Source of the DNA: Parendozoicomonas haliclonae
Lineage (GTDB): Bacteria > Pseudomonadota > Gammaproteobacteria > Pseudomonadales > Endozoicomonadaceae
Reading direction: 5' to 3'
DNA length: 64,000 nucleotides
NCBI RefSeq assembly: GCF_900174585.1
Contig: NZ_FWPT01000003.1
Coordinates: 372,001 to 436,000 of the forward strand
Made by a program: the position numbers and the translations under genes. A model generated the notes under the pieces. That model had not been told where the DNA came from and searched no databases. It saw only the letters and a program-made list of their open reading frames with translations. Positions 1 through 9,177 of the stretch are shown here, piece after piece (the first letter of the stretch is position 1; every line of letters starts with the position of its first letter).

Positions 1-788
1 ATTTTTCTCTGGCCTGTCAGTTCAGGCACGTCCTGATCGGCCGAGGCCAGAAAGTGCTTACGATTCTCCTCTCGCATATCTGCAACCAGAGAAGAATCCG
101 GCTGCTGTCTTATACGACGGGCATAACGCATCACATAGAAGATACAGATCACCAGCCCGGCACCATACATGGCCAAACGCAGACCTATACCATTGGTAAA
201 AGGAATGCCGGCCGCATCCGATGCAATCACTGTTGCAAAAGGGTTTACCGTTGAGGCATACACGCCAACACCGGAACCCACCAGAATAATCGCCGCAGCC
301 GTTACGCTGTCATAGCCGGCAGCGATCATCACCGGCAATAACAGCAGATAGAAAGGCAGCGTCTCTTCTGCCATCCCGAAGATAGTTCCTCCGAGGGAGA
401 ACAACACCATCAGGATTGGTATCAACCATTGCTCCCTGCCTTCAAGTGCTTTCATCGCCGAAGCGATACCGGCATCAATGGCCCCGGTCTTGGTGACCAC
501 AGCCAGAAAGCCGCCAATAAACAACACAAACAGCGCGACATCCATGCCATTGACCCGGTTGGTATCCGGGTCATAAAAACCACTGACCGGAGCCAGTACT
601 ACATCTTCAAAGCCCTGAGGATTGGCATCTACCTCATGATAAGTCCCGGCAATGGGCACTTCTCTTCCCAACGATTCATTCATTTGCGTCGTATATTGCC
701 CGGCTGGAACCAGCCAGGTGAGGATGGCTACACACACGATGATGGCAAACAGAATCGTATAGGCACTGGGAAAGCGGAGAGAGGTCAT
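1..788 (-). CDS. YfcC-family transporter, probable arginine/ornithine exchanger (3' end outside window)
   Basis: Multi-pass inner-membrane carrier of the YfcC / C4-dicarboxylate anaerobic carrier family (COG1288), read from an ATG at 788 and open to the left window edge, so the C-terminal part is missing. About 262 residues are visible: a first membrane helix at residues 9-29 ending in the family-typical LVPAGQY, then a soluble stretch, then a hydrophobic block with LFVLFIGGF, GMAEETLPFYLL and GVYASTVNPFATVIA, all characteristic of this family. An in-frame stop (TAA) lies about 30 bases upstream of the ATG, which fixes the start; no good Shine-Dalgarno is visible. It lies head-to-head with arcA, so I infer that it moves arginine in and ornithine out for the deiminase pathway. 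The classical ArcD of Pseudomonas belongs to another family, so the substrate is unproven. Confidence 0.8.
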   Translation of the reverse strand, partial: MTSLRFPSAYTILFAIIVCVAILTWLVPAGQYTTQMNESLGREVPIAGTYHEVDANPQGFEDVVLAPVSGFYDPDTNRVNGMDVALFVLFIGGFLAVVTKTGAIDAGIASAMKALEGREQWLIPILMVLFSLGGTIFGMAEETLPFYLLLLPVMIAAGYDSVTAAAIILVGSGVGVYASTVNPFATVIASDAAGIPFTNGIGLRLAMYGAGLVICIFYVMRYARRIRQQPDSSLVADMREENRKHFLASADQDVPELTGQRK

Positions 789-931
789 CGGAAAGATCCC
801 GAACAGAGAACGGGATAGTTATAGTCAGGCTCACAGGAAATGCACGACAGAGAAGCTTTCCTCTAACATGCACGACCACATCCAAATGTTCCTCAAGTTA
901 GTCGCTCCTGGTGATACAATACGCGCCGGAT

Positions 932-991
932 AACAACTTCCAGAACAACAACTTCCAGAACAACAACGCCCAGAACAACAATCCTGAATAC
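932..991 (+). repeat. Four-copy 15-bp tandem repeat in the arcA leader
   Basis: The unit AACAACTTCCAGAAC occurs perfectly at 932-946 and 947-961, with two base changes at 962-976, and as a decayed fourth copy at 977-991. The array ends next to the arcA ribosome-binding site (AGGAGAGG, about 992-999). It lies outside any gene and in the predicted untranslated leader. Confidence 0.85.
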
Positions 992-1005
992 AGGAGAGGC
1001 TGATA

Positions 1006-2226
1006 ATGTCACGGTTTTATGTTGGCTCCGAAGTCGGGCAGCTGCGCAAGGTGCTTCTTCATCGCCCGGATCTGGCTCTTAGACGACTCACTCCAACCAA
1101 CTGCGAAGACCTGCTATTCGATGATGTTCTGCGTATCGAAAAAGCCGGTGAGGAACATTTGGCCTTTCAGCAGGTGCTACGCAAGGAAGGCGTTGAGGTT
1201 CTGCTGCTGAAGGATCTGCTGACTGAAACCCTCGCCAACCCAGCCGCCAAAGCCTGGGTTCTGGATCGCCAGATCAATGAATACCGTTATGGCCCGGCAC
1301 TGGCGAAGGAAGTGCGACTGTTTCTTGAAAACATGGACGATACCGAGCTGGCCTCTTATCTGCTTGGTGGTCTGACCGTCAATGAACTGCAATCCACATC
1401 GGGCAGCCCGACGTTGGGAATGCTGCAGCAGACTGACTTTATCCTCGACCCGATTCCCAACCACCTGTTTACCCGCGACACATCCTGCTGGGTGTATGGG
1501 GGCGTATCCGTTAACCCCATGGCCAAAGCCGCCCGCAAACGGGAAACAGTGCATCTGCGGGCAATCTACAAGTTCCACCCACTATTTCAGCAATCCCCGT
1601 TCCATACCTACTATGGCGATACTGATCGCAACTATGATCAGGCGACACTTGAAGGTGGAGATGTGCTGGTACTCGGCCGGGGTACCGTTCTTATCGGCAT
1701 GTCCGAACGCACCACACCGCAAGGGGTTGAGAATCTGACCCGTGCCCTGTTCAAAGCCGGGCAGGCCAGCAAGGTGATTGCCCTGCAACTGCCCAAGGCC
1801 CGCAGCTGCATGCATCTGGATACAGTGTTCACCCAAATGGATGTGGATTGCTTTACCTACTACCCGGATATCATGAAAGGGAATAACTGCTGGGAGATGA
1901 CTCCCGGAGATAATGGCGAGATCGCCTTCCAGCAGATCAACGATGGCTTTATCAAGGCCATCTCGCGGGCGCTGGATCTCGACACATTACGCATGGTACC
2001 CACCGGCGGAGATGTGTTTGAAGCCGAGCGGGAACAGTGGAACGATGCCAACAATGTGCTGGCGATTCGTCCGGGCACCGTGGTGACTTACGAACGCAAT
2101 GTTTACACCATCGAGAATATGCAAAAGGCTGGGATCGAGGTACTCACTATCCCCGGTGAAGATCTGGGCCGTGGCCGGGGTGGCGCACGCTGCATGAGCT
2201 GTCCGCTGGAACGGGACGATATCTGA
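1006..2226 (+). CDS. arcA: Arginine deiminase
   Basis: Hydrolyses L-arginine to citrulline and ammonia, the first step of the cytoplasmic arginine deiminase (ADI) pathway. At 406 residues it has the usual family length. Visible family motifs are [11 protein letters not shown] (central barrel), the MHLDTVF segment carrying the catalytic His, and the C-terminal [15 protein letters not shown] with the nucleophilic Cys at about residue 396. The start ATG is preceded by AGGAGAGG at ideal spacing. It is followed by arcB and arcC on the same strand, and the transporter gene points away from it. The ADI genes of pseudomonads are normally switched on by ANR and oxygen limitation, but I could not find a convincing ANR box in the 217-base gap upstream. 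Confidence 0.97.
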   Translation: MSRFYVGSEVGQLRKVLLHRPDLALRRLTPTNCEDLLFDDVLRIEKAGEEHLAFQQVLRKEGVEVLLLKDLLTETLANPAAKAWVLDRQINEYRYGPALAKEVRLFLENMDDTELASYLLGGLTVNELQSTSGSPTLGMLQQTDFILDPIPNHLFTRDTSCWVYGGVSVNPMAKAARKRETVHLRAIYKFHPLFQQSPFHTYYGDTDRNYDQATLEGGDVLVLGRGTVLIGMSERTTPQGVENLTRALFKAGQASKVIALQLPKARSCMHLDTVFTQMDVDCFTYYPDIMKGNNCWEMTPGDNGEIAFQQINDGFIKAISRALDLDTLRMVPTGGDVFEAEREQWNDANNVLAIRPGTVVTYERNVYTIENMQKAGIEVLTIPGEDLGRGRGGARCMSCPLERDDI

Positions 2227-2265
2227 CAGCGGCGCTTATACCCCATCAAAAGAAATCACTGCTTT

Positions 2266-2292
2266 AGGGCTGGCGGTCTTCCCCCCAGCCCT
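2266..2292 (+). other. Intercistronic stem-loop between arcA and arcB
   Basis: AGGGCTGG (2266-2273) pairs perfectly with CCAGCCCT (2285-2292) around an 11-base loop. There is no T-run after it, so it is more likely an RNA processing or stability element than a full terminator. It may allow arcA to be expressed at a different level from arcB and arcC. Confidence 0.45.
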
Positions 2293-2368
2293 TATGATTG
2301 AAAGAGCATCTCTATCAGAGGTGCAGCATAACAACAAAGAAAAGACAAAATCATTCTGGAGTGCATAG

Positions 2369-3370
2369 ATGGCTGTTAACCTGCGTAACCGCAGCTTTCT
2401 CAAATTACTGGATTTCACCAGCGCTGAAATCCGTCATCTGCTGACCCTCTCGCAAGATCTCAAGCGAGCCAAGTACTCCGGCACCGAACAGCGACGTCTG
2501 GAAGGTAAGAACATCGCCCTGATTTTTGAAAAGGCCTCCACCCGGACCCGCTGCGCGTTCGAGGTGGCTGCTTTCGATCAGGGTGCCAATGTCACCTACA
2601 TTGGCGGCGGCTCCCAGATGGGCAGCAAAGAGACGGTAAAAGACACTGCACGAGTACTGGGCCGCATGTATGACGGTATCGAGTTCCGTGGTGCCCGTCA
2701 GACGCACGTAGAAGAGCTGGCGGCTTATTCCGGTGTTCCGGTATGGAATGGCCTGACCGACGAGTGGCATCCTACCCAGATTCTTGCCGATCTGCTGACC
2801 ATGATCGAACATGGCCGGGGCAAAGAGCTGAATGAAATGTCGTTCTGCTATCTGGGCGATGGCCGCAACAATATGGGCAACTCCTTGATGGTGGGTATGG
2901 CCAAGATGGGCGTGGACTTCCGTATGGCCGCCCCCAAACAATTCCAGCCTGAAGCCTGGCTGGTTGAAGAGTGCCAGAAGATCGCTGCCGAAACCGGCGG
3001 CAAAATTACCCTGACGGAAGATGTTGATGTCGCCGTAGCAGGCTGTGATTTCCTTTATACCGATGTCTGGGTGTCCATGGGCGAGCCACCGGAAGCCTGG
3101 GATCAGCGGGTTGCTCTGATGAAGCCATATCAGGTCAATATGGAAGTACTCCGCAAAACCGGTAACCCCCATGTGAAATTCATGCACTGCCTGCCGGCCT
3201 TCCATAACGATGAAACCGTCATCGGCAAAGAAGTTGCTGACAAGTACGGTATGAATGGTCTGGAAGTTACCGAGGATGTGTTTGAGTCCGAGTACTCCAT
3301 CGTCTTCGATGAAGCGGAAAACCGGATGCACACCATCAAAGCCGTTATGGTCGCCACACTCGGAAGCTAA
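2369..3370 (+). CDS. arcB: Ornithine carbamoyltransferase (catabolic)
   Basis: Converts citrulline and phosphate to ornithine and carbamoyl phosphate, the second ADI step; the family also catalyses the reverse, anabolic reaction. The 333-residue protein has the carbamoyl-phosphate loop STRTR at residues 57-61, the [13 protein letters not shown] and [12 protein letters not shown] motifs, and the ornithine-binding [13 protein letters not shown] near residue 270. The start ATG follows TGGAG at good spacing. Its place between arcA and arcC supports the catabolic role (symbol arcB rather than argF). The gap to arcA is 142 bases and holds a stem-loop. Confidence 0.95.
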   Translation: MAVNLRNRSFLKLLDFTSAEIRHLLTLSQDLKRAKYSGTEQRRLEGKNIALIFEKASTRTRCAFEVAAFDQGANVTYIGGGSQMGSKETVKDTARVLGRMYDGIEFRGARQTHVEELAAYSGVPVWNGLTDEWHPTQILADLLTMIEHGRGKELNEMSFCYLGDGRNNMGNSLMVGMAKMGVDFRMAAPKQFQPEAWLVEECQKIAAETGGKITLTEDVDVAVAGCDFLYTDVWVSMGEPPEAWDQRVALMKPYQVNMEVLRKTGNPHVKFMHCLPAFHNDETVIGKEVADKYGMNGLEVTEDVFESEYSIVFDEAENRMHTIKAVMVATLGS

Positions 3371-3397
3371 CCTCCTCTTTCTTTCCAGCCTGCAGAT

Positions 3398-3430
3398 AAA
3401 TGGAAGGGCGTATTTTGCGCCCTTCCATTT
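3398..3430. terminator. Strong stem-loop after arcB
   Basis: A 13-bp perfect stem (3398-3410 with 3418-3430) closes a 7-base loop. It lies 28 bases past the arcB stop. The following ATTGTCTATA is only weakly T-rich, so termination is probably partial, or the hairpin protects the 3' end of arcAB mRNA. arcC begins 204 bases further on with its own ribosome-binding site. Confidence 0.5.
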
Positions 3431-3634
3431 ATTGTCTATAAAGATACCGACTTAATTATTCCCGACGCCTTATAAGTCATCTGCCTTGTAGGCACGGATT
3501 GACTGTGTCTGTGCCTGACATTTGTTGATCCGCATGACCAGACCATCAAGGCCGGGGAGCGTTCGGCTTTCATCCCCCGGCATCTGCTGGCTGACACACG
3601 GGAAAGCCGGCAAAGATTCAGGAGGTCGGCTTTT

Positions 3635-4573
3635 ATGCTCGTTGTCATTGCGCTGGGTGGTAATGCCATGCTGCAGCGGGAGCAACCGGTTGAACTGCAT
3701 GTTCAGCGGGAAACCCTGCGTCAGGCAGCGGATGCCATTGCCCAGATCGCCAAGGAGCATCAGGTCGTCCTGACCCATGCCAACGGCCCCGAGATGGCCC
3801 TGCTCTCGTTAATGAACGAGGACTATGAAGAAGTGAACAATTATCCGGTCAATGTTCTGGGCGCACAGACCCAGGGCATGATCGGTTTTGTCTTCGAGCA
3901 GGAACTGCGCAATGCCATGGCCGATGAGCAGATTCTGGCGGTCACCACCCACACACTGATTAATACCCGGGATCCTGCCTTTCTGGATCCGGACCATGCT
4001 GTTGGTCCGGTGTTTACCTATGACCAGGCTCAGGCCATCCAGAACGCTAACCCTGAATGGATGTTGAAGGCAGACGGCAACTACTTCCGCCGGGTCGTGC
4101 CATCTCCGGCTCCGCAAAGCATTCTGGAACTGGCCAGCCTCAGACACATTGTCGCCTCCGGCAATATTACCCTGCTCTGCGGTGGCGGCGGGGGGATTCC
4201 GGTGCGCAGAGACTCCGAAGGTATGCTGCACGGCATCCCGGCAGTGATCGATAAAGACCGCACATCATGCCTTCTGGCAGAAGGCATTGAAGCCGATGCG
4301 CTGGTCATCCTGACCGATGCCGATGCGATTGAAACACAGTATCAACAACCGGGTTCACGCAGGATAAAACGCTGCACACCGGAGGCTTTGGAACAACATG
4401 AGTTTGCGGCAGATACCATCGGCCCTAAGGTGGAGTCCGTATGCCAATTCGTAAGAGCGGGTGGTAAGTTTGCCGCAATAGGTGCGCTTGATCGCGCAGT
4501 AGACATACTGGCTGGCGAGTCAGGAACCCATGTAATGGTGGATGTTCCGGACGGTATTACATATTACGACTGA
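3635..4573 (+). CDS. arcC: Carbamate kinase
   Basis: Transfers the phosphate of carbamoyl phosphate to ADP, giving ATP, ammonia and carbon dioxide; this is the energy-yielding last step of arginine fermentation. The 312-residue length is standard. Family signatures are the N-terminal VVIALGGNAMLQ, LTHANGPEMALL, GAQTQGMIGFVFEQEL, the glycine loop LLCGGGGGIPV, VIDKDRTSCLLA and LTDADAI. The ATG at 3635 is preceded by AGGAGG (about 3620-3625). The 264-base gap after arcB contains a strong stem-loop, so arcC may be transcribed partly on its own. Confidence 0.96.
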   Translation: MLVVIALGGNAMLQREQPVELHVQRETLRQAADAIAQIAKEHQVVLTHANGPEMALLSLMNEDYEEVNNYPVNVLGAQTQGMIGFVFEQELRNAMADEQILAVTTHTLINTRDPAFLDPDHAVGPVFTYDQAQAIQNANPEWMLKADGNYFRRVVPSPAPQSILELASLRHIVASGNITLLCGGGGGIPVRRDSEGMLHGIPAVIDKDRTSCLLAEGIEADALVILTDADAIETQYQQPGSRRIKRCTPEALEQHEFAADTIGPKVESVCQFVRAGGKFAAIGALDRAVDILAGESGTHVMVDVPDGITYYD

Positions 4574-4847
4574 CAGGCGTGGTGATTGCGGCACAAATAT
4601 ACGACTAGGCGCGAATAAATTTACATTTCCTAGACCATACCGAAACGGTCTATCCGATACTATTCGGCCACCCACAGATATTGAACTGTGAAGTTCTGTG
4701 CCCCTACCCATTCTGCCGCCGCTGTAGTGAATATTGCTTCAGGTGAAAGCATCTGGGGCAAGCCCATAGCCGGGGCTGTTTCTGCTGAGTGCAGGTCAGC
4801 TGAAGAGCTTGCTCCACAAGACTCCTTTTTCAGGACAGGAAGAAAAT
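4574..4847. other. Untranslated region upstream of the V-ATPase operon
   Basis: No credible gene here. The region holds a small inverted repeat (TAGACC and GGTCTA, near 4631-4652) and presumably the operon promoter; I could not pick out one convincing -35/-10 pair. It ends with the ribosome-binding site AGGAAG before atpB. Confidence 0.5.
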
Positions 4848-6227
4848 ATGTCCCAGAGCCTCATACGTTACACCAACATACTCAGTATTGTCGGTGACAT
4901 CATCCGGGTGGAAGTACCCAACCTGGATGGTGCCCGCTCACAGGCCCGCAATGGTGACCTTGCCCTGATTGAGCAGGATGGTCAGCCGTACTCCATGGCT
5001 CAGATCATCCGTCTGAAAGGCAACGAAGTTTCCCTGCAGGTTTTCGCGGGCACCAAGGGTCTGTCGACCCGCTCTGCGGTCTGCTTCCTGGGTGAGCCTA
5101 TGCGGGCTATCTACTCCCCGAACATTCTGGGTCGTATCTTCAGCGGTGCCGGCGAGCCTATCGATGGCGGCCCATCACTGAGCCAGGATCCCAAAGTGGT
5201 TATCGATGGCCCATCCGTTAACCCAACCCAGCGGGTTCTGGCTTCCCGTATGGTGCGGACTAACGTACCGATGATCGACGTATTCAACACTCTGGTTGAA
5301 TCTCAGAAGATTCCTATCTTCTCCGTGTCCGGCGAACCGTATAACCAGTTCCTGGCCCGTATCGCTATCCAGGCGGAAGCGGACGTGGTGGTGTTCGGTG
5401 GCATGGGTCTGATCTTCGACGATTACCACTTCTTCAAGACCGCGTTTGAAAACGCCGGCGTATCGTCCCGTACCGTGATGTACTCCAACCTGGCCTCTGA
5501 CCCGACCGTAGAACGTCTGATGATTCCGGATCTGGCGCTGGCCACTGCCGAACACTTCGCGGTAGCGGAAGGCAAGAAGGTACTGGTGCTGCTGACCGAT
5601 ATGACCTCCTACGCTGACGCGATGAAGGAAATCGGTGTGGCCATGGACAAGATCCCTGCCAACCGGGGCTACATGGGTGACCTCTACTCCCAGCTGGCCA
5701 AGCGTTATGAGAAGGCGGCCGACTACAAGGGTGCCGGTTCCGTAACCATCCTGGCAGTAACCACCATGCCGGGTAATGACGTAACTCACCCGGTACCGGA
5801 TAACACCGGTTACATCACTGAAGGTCAGTTCTACCTGCACGATGGCGTACTGGATCCATTCGGTTCCCTGTCCCGTCTGAAGCAGATGGTAGCCGGCAAG
5901 GAAACCCGTGAAGACCATCCGCAGATCATGAACACCATGATCCGTTTCTACTCTGACTCGGTGAACGCCAAGCAGAAACAGGCGATGGCCTTTGAACTGT
6001 CCGACTACGACTTGAAAACTATCAAGTTCGGCGATCTGTTCCGCAAGCGCTTTATGAGCCTTGATGCGGCTATGTCTCTGGAAGAGGCACTGGATGCCTG
6101 CTGGTCAACGCTGGCGGAATGCTTCTCTCCGGAAGAGACGTTGATGAAGCAGAGCATGATCGAGAAGTACTGGCCGGACTACCGGGTCGCTGCCACTAAT
6201 GAGGCGGCTGCCACCGCGGAGGCCTGA
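4848..6227 (+). CDS. atpB: V-type ATPase subunit B
   Basis: Non-catalytic nucleotide-binding subunit of the V1 head, alternating with subunit A around the rotor. The start is the ATG at 4848 (peptide MSQSLIRYTNI), with CAGGAAG 6-12 bases upstream; an upstream in-frame start would add 13 residues without support. The 459-residue length matches the family. Typical segments are IFSGAGEPIDGGP, the degenerate P-loop position SVSGEPYNQFLARIA (no GKT, as expected for B), LLTDMTSYADAMKEI and MPGNDVTHPVPDNTGYITEGQ. It is the first gene of a seven-gene cluster; subunit D follows after 5 bases. Codon use is strongly biased to CTG, GGT and CGT, suggesting high expression. Confidence 0.96.
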   Translation: MSQSLIRYTNILSIVGDIIRVEVPNLDGARSQARNGDLALIEQDGQPYSMAQIIRLKGNEVSLQVFAGTKGLSTRSAVCFLGEPMRAIYSPNILGRIFSGAGEPIDGGPSLSQDPKVVIDGPSVNPTQRVLASRMVRTNVPMIDVFNTLVESQKIPIFSVSGEPYNQFLARIAIQAEADVVVFGGMGLIFDDYHFFKTAFENAGVSSRTVMYSNLASDPTVERLMIPDLALATAEHFAVAEGKKVLVLLTDMTSYADAMKEIGVAMDKIPANRGYMGDLYSQLAKRYEKAADYKGAGSVTILAVTTMPGNDVTHPVPDNTGYITEGQFYLHDGVLDPFGSLSRLKQMVAGKETREDHPQIMNTMIRFYSDSVNAKQKQAMAFELSDYDLKTIKFGDLFRKRFMSLDAAMSLEEALDACWSTLAECFSPEETLMKQSMIEKYWPDYRVAATNEAAATAEA

Positions 6228-6232
6228 GAATC

Positions 6233-6895
6233 ATGGCCACCAAAGTATCACTGAACAAAAGCTCGCTGAACAAGGAGAAGGCCAGCCTCAAAACCTTCAA
6301 CCGCTATCTGCCTGCGCTGGAACTGAAACGCCAGCAACTGATGGCAGAGCGCAAGAAGGCTGAGATTGCCCTGACCGAAGCCCGCGAGCGTATCGAACAG
6401 ATCGAGAAGGATATCGCGGCCCAGCTGCCTATGCTGGCCTGTGAAGATATCAATGTCGATGGTCTGGTCACGGTGACCAATGTTGTGCTCGGCGAGCAGA
6501 ACATTGTCGGCACCAGTGTCCCGGTACTCGAAAAGATCGAGGTTGTCGTCAAACCGTACAGCTATCTGACCAAACCCCACTGGGTGGATTTTCTGGTCGA
6601 GAAGCTAAAAGAGATGGCGGAACTGCACGTTGAGAGCCAGGTACGTGAACTGCGTTACCAGGAGATCAGCGCCGCAACCCGCACCACCTCCCAGCGGGTC
6701 AACCTGTTCTCCAAGGTACTGATTCCCCAGACCAAAAAGAACATCGCGCGCATCAAGATCTTCCTCTCCGACCAGGATCGTGCCGGCGTGGTTAACGCCA
6801 AGATCTCCAAGTCGAAGATGGATGCTGCTGAAGCCCTACAGGCCCGCGAGCGCGAAGCCGGCAAGGTAGCGAATGCCGCTCAGGGGAGAGACTGA
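6233..6895 (+). CDS. atpD: V-type ATPase subunit D
   Basis: Central-shaft subunit that turns inside the A3B3 head and couples ATP hydrolysis to the membrane ring. The 220-residue, largely helical protein has the long N-terminal coiled coil (about residues 18-65) and a matching C-terminal helix (about 165-215), with the family motif TSQRVNLFSKVLIPQTKKNI between them. It starts 5 bases after atpB and ends 2 bases before atpI, so the three are clearly co-translated. Confidence 0.93.
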   Translation: MATKVSLNKSSLNKEKASLKTFNRYLPALELKRQQLMAERKKAEIALTEARERIEQIEKDIAAQLPMLACEDINVDGLVTVTNVVLGEQNIVGTSVPVLEKIEVVVKPYSYLTKPHWVDFLVEKLKEMAELHVESQVRELRYQEISAATRTTSQRVNLFSKVLIPQTKKNIARIKIFLSDQDRAGVVNAKISKSKMDAAEALQAREREAGKVANAAQGRD

Positions 6896-6897
6896 CC

Positions 6898-8694
6898 ATG
6901 AGTATTAAAGCGCTCAAAAAGATCACCCTGTACGGGTTGACCAGTGAGAAAGAGGAACTGCTGCGCGGCCTGCAACATCTGGGCTGCATGCACCTGATTC
7001 CCCTGATGCTGCCAACCGACAGTGATGGCGAGTTGAGTGAACCCCAATCCGCCAAGGAAGCCCTGCACTGGCTGACCAGCTGCCCGACCAAGCGTCGTGA
7101 AGCCCGTTCGACCGGTGACCACACGGCGAATGCCATCGTTAATATGGTGCTGGATAACCGTGTCCGTCACCGTAAGGCGGCGGACCGTCGTGACGCCCTG
7201 ATCAAACGGATCAAGGAAGTGCAGCCCTGGGGCGATTACAGCTTCCCTCCACTGGAGGAGATGGCCAACGTACGACTGTGGTTCTACGTTGTTCCGCTCA
7301 AGGAAATGACTGAGGTTCAGGCGCTGGAACTGCCTTATGAGGTAGTACACCAGACCAACAAGAACGCTTATGTGGTGGTGCTGTCCGAGCAGGAACCAAG
7401 TGCGGATATCCTGCCGATCAAGCGTTCCCACGTCGGCAAGTACTCTTTGTCTGAGTTGGAAGCCCGTCTTGAAGAGGCCGAAATGGCGCTGGAAGACATT
7501 CAGGGTGAACGAGAAAGTCTGACCCGCTGGATCTACATCATCTCCCAGGCGGTCGCCCGCTTTGAAGATGAACAGGCCCTGCGTGAAGCCAGCCGTTCTG
7601 CACTGGAAGATGACCAGTTCTTTCTGGTCTCCGGCTGGATGCCGGCTGACCGAGAACAGGATGTCCGTGCCTTCGCTGATGAACGACTGGCCGCAGTGAC
7701 CTTTGAAGAGCCGGAAGATGCCGACAACCCGCCTACGCTGCTGGAAAGCTCCGAAGGCACCGGTGGCGGCAGCGAAGCATTCAGCTTCTTCCAGATGCCT
7801 GGCTACCGGTCCTGGGATCCGGGCAAGATGGTGTTCTACTCCTTCTCCCTGTTCTTCGCCATGATCATGAGCGATGCGGCTTACTGCGCCATTCTGGGCG
7901 GTATCCTGTTCCTCTATCGCGGCAAGCTCAGTGCATCAGAAGGCGGTCGTCGTCTGCTGAATATGGGTTACTTCATGTCTGCCCTCGGCATTATCTGGGG
8001 CGTAATGATTGGCAGTTACTTCGGTGTTGCACCGGAGCCGGATACCTTGCTGGGCAAGGTCGCCTTTATCAACCTCAATGATTACGGCGCCATGATGGCT
8101 CTGTCGATTGTGGTGGGTGTCGGTCATCTGGTGATTGCCAACTTTATGAACTTCTGGATCAACCGGAAGCGCAGCACCTCTCTGGCCCATCTGGGCTGGT
8201 CGGTGACCATGCTTGGCGGTCTGGGTCTGTACCTGGGCAAGAGTTCCTATCTGCCGGCCGTATTCGCCGATCCGGTAGGTCCTGCACTGATGATTGCCGG
8301 CGCGGTGATGATCTTCCTGTTCAGCAGTGAACGTAAGGTCGGCTCCGCCAAGGATTTCATTCTGCGCATCCTTGATGGCTTGAAGGGCATCTACAGCGTT
8401 ACCAGCGCCTTTGGTGACATTCTGAGTTACATGCGTCTGTTCGCGCTCGGTCTGTCCGGTGCGTCTCTGGCCATGACCTTCAACAATCTGGCTCACGATG
8501 CTCTGAACACCAGCCCGGTTACCGGTGTCCTGTTCGCTGGCGTCATTCTGCTTCTCGGCCATGTCCTGAACTTTGCCCTCTGCATCATGAGTGGCGTGGT
8601 ACATGGCATGCGTCTCAACGTTATTGAATTTGTTAACTGGGGTATGTCCGACGAAGGCTACCCGTTCAAAGCTTTTCGCAAACAAGAGGATTGA
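6898..8694 (+). CDS. atpI: V-type ATPase subunit I (a-type stator)
   Basis: Membrane stator subunit with the two ion half-channels. The 598-residue protein has a soluble, partly coiled N-terminal half (about residues 1-300) and a C-terminal half with seven or eight membrane helices starting near residue 312 (KMVFYSFSLFFAMIMSDAAY). The conserved Arg that works against the rotor carboxylate is in SYMRLFALGLSG near residue 512. The tail VVHGMRLNVIEFVNW is typical of bacterial I subunits. It follows atpD after 2 bases, and the K subunit starts 2 bases after its stop. Confidence 0.95.
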   Translation: MSIKALKKITLYGLTSEKEELLRGLQHLGCMHLIPLMLPTDSDGELSEPQSAKEALHWLTSCPTKRREARSTGDHTANAIVNMVLDNRVRHRKAADRRDALIKRIKEVQPWGDYSFPPLEEMANVRLWFYVVPLKEMTEVQALELPYEVVHQTNKNAYVVVLSEQEPSADILPIKRSHVGKYSLSELEARLEEAEMALEDIQGERESLTRWIYIISQAVARFEDEQALREASRSALEDDQFFLVSGWMPADREQDVRAFADERLAAVTFEEPEDADNPPTLLESSEGTGGGSEAFSFFQMPGYRSWDPGKMVFYSFSLFFAMIMSDAAYCAILGGILFLYRGKLSASEGGRRLLNMGYFMSALGIIWGVMIGSYFGVAPEPDTLLGKVAFINLNDYGAMMALSIVVGVGHLVIANFMNFWINRKRSTSLAHLGWSVTMLGGLGLYLGKSSYLPAVFADPVGPALMIAGAVMIFLFSSERKVGSAKDFILRILDGLKGIYSVTSAFGDILSYMRLFALGLSGASLAMTFNNLAHDALNTSPVTGVLFAGVILLLGHVLNFALCIMSGVVHGMRLNVIEFVNWGMSDEGYPFKAFRKQED

Positions 8695-8696
8695 AA

Positions 8697-9146
8697 ATGG
8701 AACAACTGATCATTGCTCTGGGCTGGGTTGGTGTATTTGCTCCGGTGGCACTGGGTGCCGTAGGTTCCGCTATCGGCTGTTCCGTTGCCGGTCAGGCAGC
8801 GTGTGGCGCCATGCTGGATGTTGAATCCGGATACGGTAAGTTCGTGGGTGTGTCCGCGATGCCTTCCTCCCAGGTTATCTACGGTATCGTAATCATGTTC
8901 ACCCTGTCCGGTCTGGGTGTTGCGCTGGCTACTGCTCCTGGTCTGTTCGGTATCGGCCTGCTGACCGGTATCGCACTGATGTACTCCGCGATCTACCAGG
9001 GTCAGGCTGTTGCTGCATCTATCAACGCTTCCAAGAACAAGCCGGAAGTGTTCGGTCTGTCCATCGCTCCTGCGGCGATCGTAGAAGGCTTCGCGGTATT
9101 CGCCTTCGTATTCGCTCTGGTTATGGGTCAGCAGATCGCCGGTTAA
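8697..9146 (+). CDS. atpK: V-type ATPase subunit K (rotor ring proteolipid)
   Basis: Rotor-ring subunit that carries the transported ion. I chose ATG 8697 because GAGGA lies 6 bases upstream; a TTG two codons earlier is less likely. The 149-residue protein is a fused double hairpin with four membrane helices. Only the second hairpin has the ion-binding carboxylate, Glu130 (AAIVEGFAVF), as is usual for V-type rings. Compared from memory with Enterococcus hirae NtpK, the sodium ligands Gln65, Gln110 and Glu139 correspond to Gln59 (SSQVIYG), Gln101 (IYQGQA) and Glu130, and Thr64 is replaced by Ser58, which keeps a hydroxyl. This pattern fits Na+ rather than H+ coupling, but that is inference. 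Confidence 0.95.
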   Translation: MEQLIIALGWVGVFAPVALGAVGSAIGCSVAGQAACGAMLDVESGYGKFVGVSAMPSSQVIYGIVIMFTLSGLGVALATAPGLFGIGLLTGIALMYSAIYQGQAVAASINASKNKPEVFGLSIAPAAIVEGFAVFAFVFALVMGQQIAG

Positions 9147-9177
9147 TCCGGCGACCTGACGACAACAGGAGATCGTG

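Noticed and set aside
789-1005. ANR/FNR box upstream of arcA
   Set aside because: No sequence close enough to TTGATnnnnATCAA was found, although ADI operons are often ANR-controlled.
2405-3331. 308-codon minus-strand frame opposite arcB
   Set aside because: Shadow of arcB; no ribosome-binding site and composition typical of antisense to a GC-rich gene.
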